This document shows, piece by piece, positions 10,867 to 21,691 of a stretch of 64,000 bases of DNA. Under the pieces are notes generated by a model. That model did no database searches. It worked only from the letters and a program-made list of their open reading frames with translations, and was not told the DNA's origin. The position numbers and the translations under genes are program-made. The stretch comes from Hexactinellida sp. DTS-2022 (Eukaryota; Porifera; Hexactinellida), in the NCBI GenBank assembly GCA_028753945.1, contig JAPNXP010000015.1, positions 1,426,001 to 1,490,000 of the forward strand. Reading direction: 5' to 3'. Within the stretch, counting starts at the first letter, position 1; each line of letters begins with the position of its first letter.

Positions 10867-12643
10867 TTTTTAGTTCTTCTAAATCTATTGTTTGAGTAGT
10901 ATCACTTTGTGGTGTTGTTGCATTAAAAGCCTGAATACATTGGACATGGGGATAGAGTCTAGTAAAACCCGCCAATGCATTTTGACTATAATTCAATGTC
11001 ATTTCAATTACATAATAATCTTTTTCCCTATAGTACCATATCTCGCCTGATCTCTTACAAATCCCGCCTAATATGATCAGTTTGAATAAAATCGGTTCCA
11101 AACATAGCTGGACGGTAGAGGCTATATCAACATGATACATGACTCCATGCTTAATACCACTAACACTCCTCTTCAGCAACTGTTCAGCTAGATGTTCCTC
11201 TGAAGCTTGTTTACCGTGTAAAGCGACAGTCACAGCTGATTGCTCTCTCTCCTCCTCACTCACTATACCCTGACTCAACAGGTCTGATTTCAGATTGTTA
11301 ATATAGAGAGACTTACCTGATCCTACGCTATCTGATACTACTAGTCTAACTCTTGATTTCTCTTTGTCTACCATCCAAGCAGGTTCTGTGCCTTTGAAAA
11401 TTGCACGTCGAAGTACGGGAGAAAGTTTTTGACATAAATATTGCTTAATATCTGATGATTTTTGTATTGATAACATCGGTACCTTGCAATCATCAAAGGC
11501 AGCTGCCATATAAGAAAATCCTTCATTTTCTTCAGAACAGATTAACACTAATTTGTAAAGAAACTCTTCCTTTCCAGTCGTCACCATATTTTTGGATTGT
11601 TGGAACCATTTCAACTTAGAAACAGCTTGAACTGCTACATCATAGCTTAGATACTCAATTCCTATTATGCAGAATAGATAGAGATTCAATTTATCAGGGA
11701 TCATAACTGCTCGTCTCCAGAATATTTCTATTTCTTCGAGTCTGGTTTGAGGAGTACAAATCAATATTTCATGATAATAGGGCAGAGGTAGCTTATCATT
11801 GTCACTCATGTAAAGAGAGAGAACGAATTCTAACATTCCTTCTGAAGGTATCACAATAAGATTAGGAATTCCTGCCTTCAAATAGTAAGGAAATTCTCTC
11901 TCTGCTCGAATTTTAGTCGCACAAGATTGAAACAAATCCTCAAGGAAATAACCCAACTGATAAAGGTCTAGTACTGCATCAATGGTTGATGCTTCTTTAT
12001 TGGGAGGATTTAGAAGAGATTCAACTGAAGAATATGTAATGGGTACTTCATTAATGGATTCTGTGTCACCATCTGCTTCATTGTCAAAGCACCAAGTCAG
12101 TAGTTTATCCTTCAAACCAATACCTTCATTGTTATTAGTTATATCAATAATCCCACGAATAACTAGTTCTAATGGCAAGTCTGCTTCCTCACTCACTTCC
12201 TGAGCCAGTTCCGTTTCCATAGTACTAAAACTCTCAGGAAATTCAGTTTCTTCATCAATTGGAGTAGAGAATGACTTTGGTGTAGGCATGCACTTTGGTT
12301 TAGTAGGACCAATATGAGAGTAGTGAGTAGAGATGGCTGCAGATAGTGACTGCTTTGAGAAATCGTGTGTATTTTCATAGTTAGATTTTAAAGTGGGATT
12401 CCGTTTAGGAATAATATTAAAGTGTTCTAATGCTTGTTGTATATCCTGCTTGGAGACATCAGGGTTTAACAATCTCAGTAGATGGTACAACTGTTCCAGT
12501 TCTCTATCCTCTCTGTCTTCAATAAATGAACTTATTCCCTTCTGTAAAAACACTATCTGCGATATAGTATAGTAATTTAGGAAATAATGCCTGTTCCTTG
12601 CTTCTTCAACATTTACTTTCCAATCTTCTAGAGTATCCCTCAA
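10826..12643 (-). CDS. RNF213-like region before AAA3
   Basis: This open frame starts at LRDTLEDWKV followed by HYFLNYYTISQIVFL, the family segment preceding the AAA ring. It contains a degenerate P-loop-like VVSDSVGSGKSLYINNL that would fall in AAA2. To join the frame on its 5' side one base must be added at a run of four T (12648-12651). The two frames overlap by only a few bases and the protein is otherwise continuous. The family assignment rests on its position and the LNYYT segment. Confidence 0.75.
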   Translation of the reverse strand: MRDTLEDWKVNVEEARNRHYFLNYYTISQIVFLQKGISSFIEDREDRELEQLYHLLRLLNPDVSKQDIQQALEHFNIIPKRNPTLKSNYENTHDFSKQSLSAAISTHYSHIGPTKPKCMPTPKSFSTPIDEETEFPESFSTMETELAQEVSEEADLPLELVIRGIIDITNNNEGIGLKDKLLTWCFDNEADGDTESINEVPITYSSVESLLNPPNKEASTIDAVLDLYQLGYFLEDLFQSCATKIRAEREFPYYLKAGIPNLIVIPSEGMLEFVLSLYMSDNDKLPLPYYHEILICTPQTRLEEIEIFWRRAVMIPDKLNLYLFCIIGIEYLSYDVAVQAVSKLKWFQQSKNMVTTGKEEFLYKLVLICSEENEGFSYMAAAFDDCKVPMLSIQKSSDIKQYLCQKLSPVLRRAIFKGTEPAWMVDKEKSRVRLVVSDSVGSGKSLYINNLKSDLLSQGIVSEEEREQSAVTVALHGKQASEEHLAEQLLKRSVSGIKHGVMYHVDIASTVQLCLEPILFKLIILGGICKRSGEIWYYREKDYYVIEMTLNYSQNALAGFTRLYPHVQCIQAFNATTPQSDTTQTIDLEELKNERITNHWKSIKY

Positions 12644-15056
12644 TTTCTTTTACTTTCCATGAGAATATCATCCTGATGGTTACATTCTGAGAAAAGTTCA
12701 TAGCTAAGATAGCGCTGATTACCAGTCTCAGCCAATTGGATTACAATTGTTCCTATCTCTATTATTGTGTCTAATTTGTGATTAAATAATTGGGAATTCT
12801 CATAACTACTTGTGTGTGTGTCTAGACCAGGTAACTCAGACTTACCAACGACAAGCATTAATTTGCTACGAAACTCTCTCAGCTGTTCTAGAGAGTATAT
12901 TCTCTTCTCGCCATTCTCTCTTACAACACTTAGACTCACTATATCACAGAGATTCAGTGACTCTCCTATTTTTAAACAAAATTCTCCAGATTTGATAACA
13001 CTATCTAGTTGCATAAGAGTTGTCTCCTCAACTGATCCATGAGACTTCTTCATTTCCTCCCAAAATCTAACATTCTCTCCGACCTGTCTCAGCAGCTTAG
13101 TCAGCTCCTTATTCCTCTCAACACTCTCAATCACCTGTCTGCATCTAGCAATGAGTGTCTCGTAACTGGTGTTCTCGTTTATCTCAAATATGATAGGAGC
13201 AAAGTTAGTGCAGACAGAACTGAGACAAGTTATTCTATCCACATCCACTGGACTACCTCCACAGGTTGTTAGAGATATGTCAACGAATGTTTTAAGCTCA
13301 TTTAGGTCTTTTAGGTTGCTTCTTATCCACATTATGAATTCAATTCTATCAATAATAGCTTGTATCACGTCAAGATTGGATTTAGAGAGATTACTCAGGT
13401 TAGTTGCGACATTAATTACTTTATCAGTCACTTCCTTTAATTGTTTGTTTTCGAAGGTATGCTTTATGTTTTTCATATTTTGAATAATTTCAAAGTTACC
13501 GACAAGTCGAAGCTCATTTTTTAGCTTGATTATTAGGTTAGCACCATCAGAACATTGCTGTAGATCGGAGTAGAGGTGGATTTTATTTGCGCAAGTTTTA
13601 TGAAAGTTTTTTTCACCTGTTTGAATTTTCATACTACCATAATCAAGTGCGATTAAATCTTTCAAAATAGTATCAAGACTCTCAGTACCATCGAAATAAT
13701 AGCTCACATCAGAAATTAGAATAGTTTCGCACTTAAATTTATTAAGAAGATTGATTGAAAAATCATTGGCAGGCTCCCATATTTCTTCGTAGAATATTTT
13801 AATGTCAAATGAAGTTTGCATTGTAATCCCTTTTTGGTACATGTATTGATCAAAAACTCGAATGATAATTCTTGAATTCGATAGAGGAATACAAGCTCTG
13901 CACATAGAAACATATTGAGGGAAAGTAATGATTGCATTTATGTCTGGAGAATCAGTAAATATGTATGTATCTCCGTCAGGATAACAAATATCACCGATAC
14001 ATTCTTTTTCAAATTTGAAAGATAAGAAAGCAGATATTATTTCGCAGTTTACGTTATGTATAATTTCTATAAAGTTATTAAAATAACTCAGTAAGTTAAG
14101 CTGCTCTAAGATCCACTTGTACATCTTCAGACAAGAATCCAACTTAATAGTAATATTTTGAACAGAGTATTCACACTCTTTTACATTAAGAAGTATTCTA
14201 GTGAGGGTTAAGAAGTATTCCCTATTCTTATCAATCAATTCAAGATCTACTCCAGATATTTTGAAGTAATTTATTTGTTCAAACAAAGAGAAGAATTGTA
14301 TTGAAGCCACTTCAAGCATATTTCTAGCTTCGGCGGAAAGAAATTGATCAATATTTTTATAGGAAAGAAAGGAAAAGTATGTGTCCCAAGAAGTCCAAGT
14401 AACAAAATGTATTATCGGATTGAGATTAAAGTTACCTTCTTCATTCAGTAATATCTCACTGAATATGCTGTTCACCTTCTTCAGTTGTCCAGTTAGCGAT
14501 AATTGTTGATATAATCGCTTAACAAACTCATTTTTATCTCCTGACCTGATCGTCTGTAATCTTGAAGTAAGTTCCTTTAGAAATATCTCTTGTAAGAGAG
14601 GTGAATAGTTTACTTTTGTGTGAAGATGGATAAATATATCAATTATAAACTGTTGACTTAATTGAGGATCACTAAATCTAGTGACAAGAAAGTGTTCAAT
14701 AATATCAAGCCACTTAATCTTTTTAGGAAATTGATATTGTGTTATAATTTCTTCCCAAAACATTATTTCGTTTAAGTAGTCAAAATAGAACATGTACTGT
14801 TTTAAAATTCTGACCGAATACCATTTATGTACAAAATTATTGAAATATTCAACCATTTTTTCAAAAGGAATTAGTGGATAATCTGGTAAATGAGAATCAC
14901 AATAACTAAGCCCTTGAGATAGTAGAGTCAAACAGAGTTTGAACTGTTCTTGATTGAAATACTGAATTGGTAGTCTCATGTGAAAACAAGAATTAATTTT
15001 GTTAGACGATTAATGTCATGGACATCTAATTTTGTAGAATCCTTTGTAAAAGCTAT
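12640..15056 (-). CDS. RNF213-like N-terminal stalk region
   Basis: The main frame (from 14979) encodes a long alpha-helical, poorly conserved region typical of the RNF213 stalk. Upstream sequence 14980-15056 reads AFTKDSTKLDVHDINRLTKL in another frame. Adding one T at the T4 run near 14983-14986 would join them without a stop, so the ATG at 14979 is not taken as a real start. The 5' end of this exon abuts the 15-bp tandem array at 15071. A possible acceptor CCCAATAG lies there. Confidence 0.65.
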
Positions 15057-15070
15057 TCCTATTGGGAAGT

Positions 15071-15206
15071 CCGACAATTCGCACCACGACAATTCGCACC
15101 CGACAATTCGCACCACGACAATTCGCACCAACGACAATTCGCACCGCGACAATTCGCACCACGACAATTCGCACCACGACAATTCGCACCTAATTTGATT
15201 GGCCAA
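15071..15206. repeat. 15-bp tandem array, left member of an inverted pair
   Basis: About eight units of CGACAATTCGCACCA, followed on the inner side by CTAATTTGATTGGCCAA. The same array plus the same inner sequence occurs in opposite orientation at 20228-20393. They may be terminal inverted repeats of a 5.3-kb element or two separate insertions. Short translated stretches such as DNSHH across it are repeat products, not protein. Confidence 0.8.
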
Positions 15207-15245
15207 CTACTTAATCCCAATTTTAATTTTAAATTATGGATTCTT

Positions 15246-15430
15246 ACTTGATTAATTTGCGAAAATATAAATTTAACTTGCCACTCTTTTAAAGCATTGT
15301 TCTCAGGAAGGTGATATATAGGTTTACAGTCGACTCTTTGAATAAAGTAAATTATGAATCGATATAATATTTTCGAAAAGTAAACAGGATGTAGAGATGA
15401 AGTATAGCAGCTGAATTGTATTGTTCTTAA
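15246..15430 (-). CDS. Possible RNF213-like exon between the inverted arrays
   Basis: The minus strand reads DCKPIYHLPENNALKEWQVK and ends FSQINQ before a good donor GTAAGAAT. It looks coding and could be an exon of the RNF213-like gene lying between exon blocks at 20.4 and 15.05 kb. If so, the two arrays are not ends of one transposon. I cannot place it by any named motif, and the 5' boundary is uncertain. Confidence 0.35.
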
Positions 15431-15572
15431 CTTCAAAAGTTTTCAAAGGCGTACAGGTCACCTGTTATTATTAAAATAGGCACCCTAAGTATAAAATATA
15501 AATCTTAATTTAATTATCAAACATTATACACAAATATATTTTTATTGGCGACAACAACAATAATAAAGCGGC

Positions 15573-17003
15573 ATGGAAGAGCCTCTTAATCAGCCTTTTA
15601 GGCTGATTAAGTCGCAAAGAGGAGGAAGCAAGCTGGTGGAGAGAGGCTATATATATGGGATACAGAGGAGAGCAGGAGAGGTGACGCATTGGCTTTGCGA
15701 GAAGAGAGGGGTTTGCAACGCAAGAGTTCATACACAAGGTACGGAGAAAGTGAAGCGCACGAATGAGCACCTCCATGCCCCTGACGAGCAGGCAGTGAGC
15801 TGCTGTGAGACCAAGATAGGCATCAAGAGGCGGGCACGGGAATCGCAGGACAGCTCGCACCACATAGTGGGGGAGAGTATGGTGACGGTATCTGAGGGCA
15901 CGGCTGTTAAGCTACCCAAGCTGGACAGCCTGAAGCGAACAATACAGCGCCAGCGCGTGCAGCAGCTGGCAGCCCCGGTGCAGCCTGCCGGTCTGGAGGA
16001 GCTGGTGCTACCGGCAGAGTACCAGCAGACAGCCAAGGGGGAGCAGTTCCTCCTCTACGACTCGGGACCGGGGACGCAGAGGATCCTCATCTTCGGGACA
16101 CAGCGCAACCTGGAGATGCTGCGACTGTCGGACTACTGGATGGCTGACGGCACCTTCAAGACGGCGCCCTCCCTCTTCGCCCAGGTGTATGTGGTGCATG
16201 CACTCCGTGGAGGGCCTCATGTCATGCGGGATGGTCACCTGCTGCCGAGTCTGTTCGTGCTGCTGCCCAACAAGACGGAGGCTACCTACAGGAGGATGTG
16301 GGAGCAGATTCGCCTACTCTGTCCCCTTGCCCAGCCGAGGGGGATGCTCTTGGACTTCGAGAAGGCTGCGATTAACAGCTTTGAGGCGGTGTGGCCGGAC
16401 ACACTGGTCAAGTGCTGCTTCTTCCACCTCACGCAGAACGTATGGCGCAAGGTGCAGGCTGCTGGCCTGCAGGCTGCCTACAGCCAGGACGAGGAGCTGG
16501 CTATGCGCATCCGACACCTCCCAGCTCTCGCGTTCGCCCCGATCACGGATGTGCCCGGCCTGTTTGCAGCTGTAGCGACGCTGCTCCCGATGCCAGAGGC
16601 CGCCGAGCTGGTCCTGTACTTCGAGGGGACCTACATCGGGCGTACTCTCCCAGGCGGCACATACCAGGCGCCGCTGTTCCCTATCGACCTCTGGAACTAC
16701 CACATGGAGACGCCCTTCGGACTGCCTCGGACTACCAACGCCGTGGAGGCCTGGCACCGCAGCTTTAACGCCACTGTTGGCTGCCACCACCCTACCATAT
16801 GGAAGTTCTTAGCTGCCCTGATGCGGGAGCAGGGCCTTGTGGAGGTGCGGCAGGCTAAGTTCACCGCAGGAGCGGCGCCCACCAAGCGGAAGAGCGCACA
16901 GGCTAACGAGAAGAAGTTGACTAACCTAACAACCAGCTATTATAGTCGTAGTCGTATAGAGTTCCTAAGAGTCGTAGCACACCCTTTAGTAGAGAGGGAT
17001 TAA
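15573..17003 (+). CDS. FLYWCH zinc finger / MULE transposase, copy 1
   Basis: 476 residues, uninterrupted. The N-terminus has a FLYWCH-type finger (HW at 39-40, Cys42, Cys48, His66, His68). The centre is an MULE DDE domain: ADGTFK with Asp192, LLDFEKAA with Asp261, CCFFHLTQNVWRK at 281-293, and Glu392 in NAVEAWHRSFN. It would cut and join transposon ends in the nucleus. It is GC-richer than its surroundings. Residues from about 55 to 464 are repeated exactly in the inverted copy at 17021-18367. A perfect 11-bp stem (CTTAATCAGCC) occurs at 15585-15611 inside the first codons, so the true start may be later. Intact catalytic residues suggest recent activity. Confidence 0.85.
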   Translation: MEEPLNQPFRLIKSQRGGSKLVERGYIYGIQRRAGEVTHWLCEKRGVCNARVHTQGTEKVKRTNEHLHAPDEQAVSCCETKIGIKRRARESQDSSHHIVGESMVTVSEGTAVKLPKLDSLKRTIQRQRVQQLAAPVQPAGLEELVLPAEYQQTAKGEQFLLYDSGPGTQRILIFGTQRNLEMLRLSDYWMADGTFKTAPSLFAQVYVVHALRGGPHVMRDGHLLPSLFVLLPNKTEATYRRMWEQIRLLCPLAQPRGMLLDFEKAAINSFEAVWPDTLVKCCFFHLTQNVWRKVQAAGLQAAYSQDEELAMRIRHLPALAFAPITDVPGLFAAVATLLPMPEAAELVLYFEGTYIGRTLPGGTYQAPLFPIDLWNYHMETPFGLPRTTNAVEAWHRSFNATVGCHHPTIWKFLAALMREQGLVEVRQAKFTAGAAPTKRKSAQANEKKLTNLTTSYYSRSRIEFLRVVAHPLVERD

Positions 17004-18292
17004 CAGCCTAGTGATAGGTATTAATCCGCTCCCAAACTGAAATGATGTGCTACTCCTCTCAAGAACTCTATACGACTACGACTATAATAGCTGGTTGTTA
17101 GGTTAGTCAACTTCTTCTCGTTAGCCTGTGCGCTCTTCCGCTTGGTGGGCGCCGCTCCTGCGGTGAACTTAGCCTGCCGCACCTCCACAAGGCCCTGCTC
17201 CCGCATCAGGGCAGCTAAGAACTTCCATATGGTAGGGTGGTGGCAGCCAACAGTGGCGTTAAAGCTGCGGTGCCAGGCCTCCACGGCGTTGGTAGTCCGA
17301 GGCAGTCCGAAGGGCGTCTCCATGTGGTAGTTCCAGAGGTCGATAGGGAACAGCGGCGCCTGGTATGTGCCGCCTGGGAGAGTACGCCCGATGTAGGTCC
17401 CCTCGAAGTACAGGACCAGCTCGGCGGCCTCTGGCATCGGGAGCAGCGTCGCTACAGCTGCAAACAGGCCGGGCACATCCGTGATCGGGGCGAACGCGAG
17501 AGCTGGGAGGTGTCGGATGCGCATAGCCAGCTCCTCGTCCTGGCTGTAGGCAGCCTGCAGGCCAGCAGCCTGCACCTTGCGCCATACGTTCTGCGTGAGG
17601 TGGAAGAAGCAGCACTTGACCAGTGTGTCCGGCCACACCGCCTCAAAGCTGTTAATCGCAGCCTTCTCGAAGTCCAAGAGCATCCCCCTCGGCTGGGCAA
17701 GGGGACAGAGTAGGCGAATCTGCTCCCACATCCTCCTGTAGGTAGCCTCCGTCTTGTTGGGCAGCAGCACGAACAGACTCGGCAGCAGGTGACCATCCCG
17801 CATGACATGAGGCCCTCCACGGAGTGCATGCACCACATACACCTGGGCGAAGAGGGAGGGCGCCGTCTTGAAGGTGCCGTCAGCCATCCAGTAGTCCGAC
17901 AGTCGCAGCATCTCCAGGTTGCGCTGTGTCCCGAAGATGAGGATCCTCTGCGTCCCCGGTCCCGAGTCGTAGAGGAGGAACTGCTCCCCCTTGGCTGTCT
18001 GCTGGTACTCTGCCGGTAGCACCAGCTCCTCCAGACCGGCAGGCTGCACCGGGGCTGCCAGCTGCTGCACGCGCTGGCGCTGTATTGTTCGCTTCAGGCT
18101 GTCCAGCTTGGGTAGCTTAACAGCCGTGCCCTCAGATACCGTCACCATACTCTCCCCCACTATGTGGTGCGAGCTGTCCTGCGATTCCCGTGCCCGCCTC
18201 TTGATGCCTATCTTGGTCTCACAGCAGCTCACTGCCTGCTCGTCAGGGGCATGGAGGTGCTCATTCGTGCGCTTCACTTTCTCCGTACCTTG
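15735..18292. repeat. 1230-bp inverted duplication with 98-bp spacer
   Basis: Arms are 15735-16964 and 17063-18292, equal in length, with identical translations in several frames, so they are essentially identical. The first differences appear at both outer and inner limits. This is a very large palindrome covering almost the whole MULE gene. Confidence 0.85.
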
Positions 18293-18367
18293 GGTGTGAA
18301 CTCTTGTATTGCATTCCTCCCTCTTCTCAAAAAGCCATTGCCATCCTCTCCTCTCTCTCCTCTCCAT
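17021..18367 (-). CDS. FLYWCH / MULE transposase, inverted copy 2
   Basis: 448 residues, facing copy 1 tail to tail with about 98 bp between the identical arms. From TQGTEKVKR to RIEFLR the protein equals copy 1, including all DDE residues. The N-terminus differs and lacks the first part of the FLYWCH finger (it begins MERRERRGWQWLFEKREECN), so this copy is 5'-truncated or recombined. The last dozen residues also differ from copy 1. Confidence 0.85.
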   Translation of the reverse strand: MERRERRGWQWLFEKREECNTRVHTQGTEKVKRTNEHLHAPDEQAVSCCETKIGIKRRARESQDSSHHIVGESMVTVSEGTAVKLPKLDSLKRTIQRQRVQQLAAPVQPAGLEELVLPAEYQQTAKGEQFLLYDSGPGTQRILIFGTQRNLEMLRLSDYWMADGTFKTAPSLFAQVYVVHALRGGPHVMRDGHLLPSLFVLLPNKTEATYRRMWEQIRLLCPLAQPRGMLLDFEKAAINSFEAVWPDTLVKCCFFHLTQNVWRKVQAAGLQAAYSQDEELAMRIRHLPALAFAPITDVPGLFAAVATLLPMPEAAELVLYFEGTYIGRTLPGGTYQAPLFPIDLWNYHMETPFGLPRTTNAVEAWHRSFNATVGCHHPTIWKFLAALMREQGLVEVRQAKFTAGAAPTKRKSAQANEKKLTNLTTSYYSRSRIEFLRGVAHHFSLGAD

Positions 18368-18369
18368 CA

Positions 18370-18421
18370 GGTGCAGCTACCAAAGAAGCAAGGACAGAGG
18401 TCAAGAAGTGGTAGCTGCACC
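18370..18421. repeat. Short hairpin beside the MULE copy
   Basis: GGTGCAGCTACC and its exact inverse GGTAGCTGCACC are separated by 28 bases. It lies just outside the outer end of copy 2, within a CT-rich stretch. Its role is unknown. Confidence 0.7.
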
Positions 18422-20227
18422 TACATCTCTCTCTCCACCAGCATACGACAACTTAACTTAACTATATATTAATTAACTTTACACTAAACAACTTAATTCT
18501 TCTACATAACTCTGCAACTATCAACTTAAGAGAATTAAATCCTACAACTATCAACTTAATTCTCTATTTAATCCTACAACTATCAACTTAATTCTCCAAC
18601 TTAATTAATCAAATATTCATTAATTTTTATCTATTTTGTTATAATTATATCATTATTTTATGTTTGTTGTAAAATGTATTTATTAAATCATTCTAATATA
18701 CTATTTAAACTCTTAAGTGAAATGAATAACTGACAGGGATTAATTATTGTCCTCAAGGAATTTGACCTATGTTAGCTAGTTACCCTAATCCGAGCAGCGG
18801 TGTTCTGATTCAAAAAAATCTGTTCCGATTAGTTAATCCGTTCGGATTAATGAAGTAATGTTACAGTTTATGGACGTGCCTGGTGTATCCGCGTGACTGT
18901 ATGGTATTTATTAATAAATAACTAATAGAACTAAGTAACTAAACTGAAATCATGCAGGTGGAGCCAGCAGGTAAATCACCAAACTTCAATATGTACAGTG
19001 AATTTAAAGAAACATACAATAGTATCTAATTTTAAATGTCACATACTAATTAGTTCCCACTTGACGCCTTGTACCCATAAATCGGTAACGTATGTCTCAT
19101 TGTATGCTGTGTTGCCATCTAATATTGAGGGCGAATCGGCTAAAAACTGAAAGAGTTATTCCCAAATATGTGCCTGTATAACGTCATAATCCCGTTATTT
19201 CGTTTAGAAACCCCATAGATCGTTGTCAGCGTGTAAAATTACCCCTGCATGCAAATTTTCAGATTTCTAGAGCTTGTGGTCTTTCCTATTTATTCTGGAC
19301 AAACACACAAAAATTGTACTTTTGATTTGCCGTAGAACTCGGTTAAGACGTACAACCTGCCACCTGGGAAACAAGAAAAAGTACGTACTAACCGAGGTAC
19401 AAGTCGAATACTGTGTTCAATGATATGAATACGTTGTAAGGTATTCAAGTCTTTAACATACTTAACGATAAGATTAAAGTATTTTAGTTGTCAGCTACTC
19501 ACTTAAATCAAATACTAACTGAGTTCCGCTGATAGTTTTCTAGAGTACGAACTAACCGAATTAAGATGAATACATTTTATTTACTTGGTAATATAAATTG
19601 ATACGTCTTATCCGACTATGTATTTATAATGGATCAGATAGAAAAAAGATCGTTATTCGAGAACAGTAAGTAGTATAGTATCCGAGAGTACGTACTAAAC
19701 GAGTTAAACTGTATAAATTAATTAATTAAATAAGCATTAATTTGAATTAAAAAGTTTCAATAATATAAAGAACTAGATTGAAAAAGTTAAATTTAGAATA
19801 ACTTGATCTAATAGATTTATGTAATGGAATCAAAATGTTTTGGGTAATCATAATCACTTTGATTAACGGTTTGTCTTTTGTATTTGTACTTCGTATATTT
19901 GAAAACAATTCCAAAACAATAATCAATACGTATTCTTAATTCGACTTGATCTAATAGAATTTATGTAATTGATTCAAAATGTTTGGGTAATCACTTCAAG
20001 GTTTTTCTTTTGTACTTTCCGTATATTTGAAAACAATTCCAAAACAATAATCAATACGTATTCTAATTCACTTGATCTTAATTCACTAGATCATAACCGG
20101 ATAACATTTCTTAAATATAATTTAGCTAGCAACGATGAAACCAATAAAGAATAGTCTTAAAATTCATCTTAATGCATTTATCTAACGTTTGTTCTAAATG
20201 CAATTAAATATTTATTGTGCCATTAAA
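18422..20227. other. AT-rich, no gene; short tandem repeats
   Basis: Three direct repeats of CAACTATCAACTTAA occur at 18510-18600. A two-copy tandem duplication of about 140 bp (both copies with TGAAAACAATTCCAAAACAA) covers 19799-20090. A degenerate pogo-like stretch with ACTCGGTTAAGACG lies at 19325-19600. No coding sequence recognised. Confidence 0.5.
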
Positions 20228-20393
20228 TTGGCCAATCAAATTAGGTGCGAATTGTCGTGGTGCGAATTGTCGTTGGTGCGAATTGTCGTTGGTGCGAATT
20301 GTCGCGGTGCGAATTGTCGCGGTGCGAATTGTCGCGGTGCGAATTGTCGGGTGCGAATTGTCGGGTGCGAATTGTCGTGGTGCGAATTGTCGG
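20228..20393. repeat. 15-bp tandem array, right member of an inverted pair
   Basis: It begins TTGGCCAATCAAATTAGG and continues as about nine GTGCGAATTGTCG-type units, the reverse complement of the array at 15071-15206. Its outer end abuts the coding frame of the RNF213-like exon with no splice donor, so it interrupts that exon. Confidence 0.8.
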
Positions 20394-21191
20394 TATCCGA
20401 AATTGGAATGTCAAACTGAAAACATTTATTTTTCAAAATTGGTTCAATTGATTCTTCAATCAATTCAACCAATTTTATATTTAAATCATGGTTTTCAAGT
20501 TGGTAAATATAAATCAAGTAACATCCTAGATAGAACTTGCTTACAAGAGATTTTAGATCCATATGTGCATTTTTCTCCGAAGTATATGCATTCTTTATCC
20601 AACCTCCAACTAGTTTTACCAAATTATCATAAACCATAGATTCTGTGAATTCCCAATTTCTTATACCTTGACCACCAGAAGGTTGAATATCAAAAGTCAT
20701 TAACATATTTACTAGTTTCTTAAAGTGTGTAACAAAATCTTCCAAATTACAACAAGGCTCTGAGTGCCCTAATCCCAAGTAAGAAGGCAATAAGGTTTGT
20801 AGAGATGCTAGTCTTCTATCAGCAATATTGTAGAACGGGATATCCTTATCATTCCTTCCAGATCCCCCCACGTAACTAATAGCTGTACTTACAATGCTCC
20901 AAAACACTGTGTCCTCTTTTTTACGGATTTCAGGTAGAATCATCATATCAAATTGTTGATAAGTAGCATTAATCAAATTTTGTTTGGGATGTTTAATAGT
21001 GTCCCATATAAAGTAACGATCAAAGTTGTTAGAAAAATGGTGTAGTTGTTCAAAACCTTTATTGTTGTCCTTTGAATAAATGAAATATTTGTAAGGGAAA
21101 CAAATCTTGCCACTAGTAATAAGTTTCAATGGAAATTTCAATGTACCGCTGATAGTTACGAACTTACCACAGTGTAACTTGATAGTATTTA
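20394..21191 (-). CDS. RNF213-like: second half of CBM20-like domain and stalk start
   Basis: This continues the exon broken by the MITE at 21192-21691. It reads KLITSGKICFPYKYFIYSKD; the PYKY-x-IY segment is the hallmark of the RNF213 CBM20 domain. A helical region follows, up to FQFDIPIS, where the 15-bp array begins. It is open throughout. The CBM20 domain in the family binds glycogen and lipid-droplet-associated targets. Confidence 0.75.
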
Positions 21192-21691
21192 CAGTGGAAC
21201 CTCTATAAGTGGGGGAGCTGGGACGGGGAAAATTTCAATTGCCCCCCATTCCCCGGTTATAAAATTCAATTGGAAAAACATTACATATGCTATATTATAC
21301 AAAATATTCATATAACACACACATTAATGCACGTTCTAGTTCTTATTTGTATATTATGACAATTTAGTTAACTGCTGATATACACTAGGTGATTTCTTCT
21401 AAAAACATCAGAGTAGATCAATCGAAAAAAAAATTTCTGTAGAACTTTAGAGTCGATTTATTGGAAATATTGTAATATTTTATAAGAATCATGTTAGGAT
21501 TTGTCCATTCCCCCCATTTATGGAGGTTGTTTTGTATGGAGATAAAAACTCCTTGAAATTTATGGTCCCCCATTCCCCACTTCCCCGCTTATAGAGGTTC
21601 ATTTGTATGGATATAAACGAATATGGTAAAAAAATTCCCCACTTATGGAGGTTCCCCATTTATAGAGACCCCACTTATAGAGGTTGCACTG
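21192..21691. mobile_element. Pogo/Tigger-like MITE inserted in an RNF213-like exon
   Basis: It starts CAGTGGAACCTCTATAAGTG and ends with the inverse of CAGTGCAACCTCTATAAG, with TA on both sides (21190-21191 and 21692-21693). CCCCACTTATAGAGG-like motifs repeat along its length. Removing it with one TA leaves the coding frame continuous on both sides. Confidence 0.9.

Noticed and set aside
10826..10871. Programmed ribosomal frameshifting in the RNF213-like gene
   Set aside because: The shift direction differs between sites and there is no consistent slippery motif or downstream structure; decay or sequence error is simpler.
12640..12652. Tiny intron as explanation for the frame change
   Set aside because: GT...AG would give about 15 bases, far below any plausible spliceosomal intron.
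14976..15436. Open frames rich in CRGAN, CELSW or DNSHH across the 15-bp array
   Set aside because: They arise because the 15-bp unit is a multiple of three and lacks stops in several frames; both strands and frames are open.
15728..18299. Many additional open frames over the two MULE copies
   Set aside because: GC-rich coding sequence creates long shadows; only the frames with DDE and FLYWCH residues are real.
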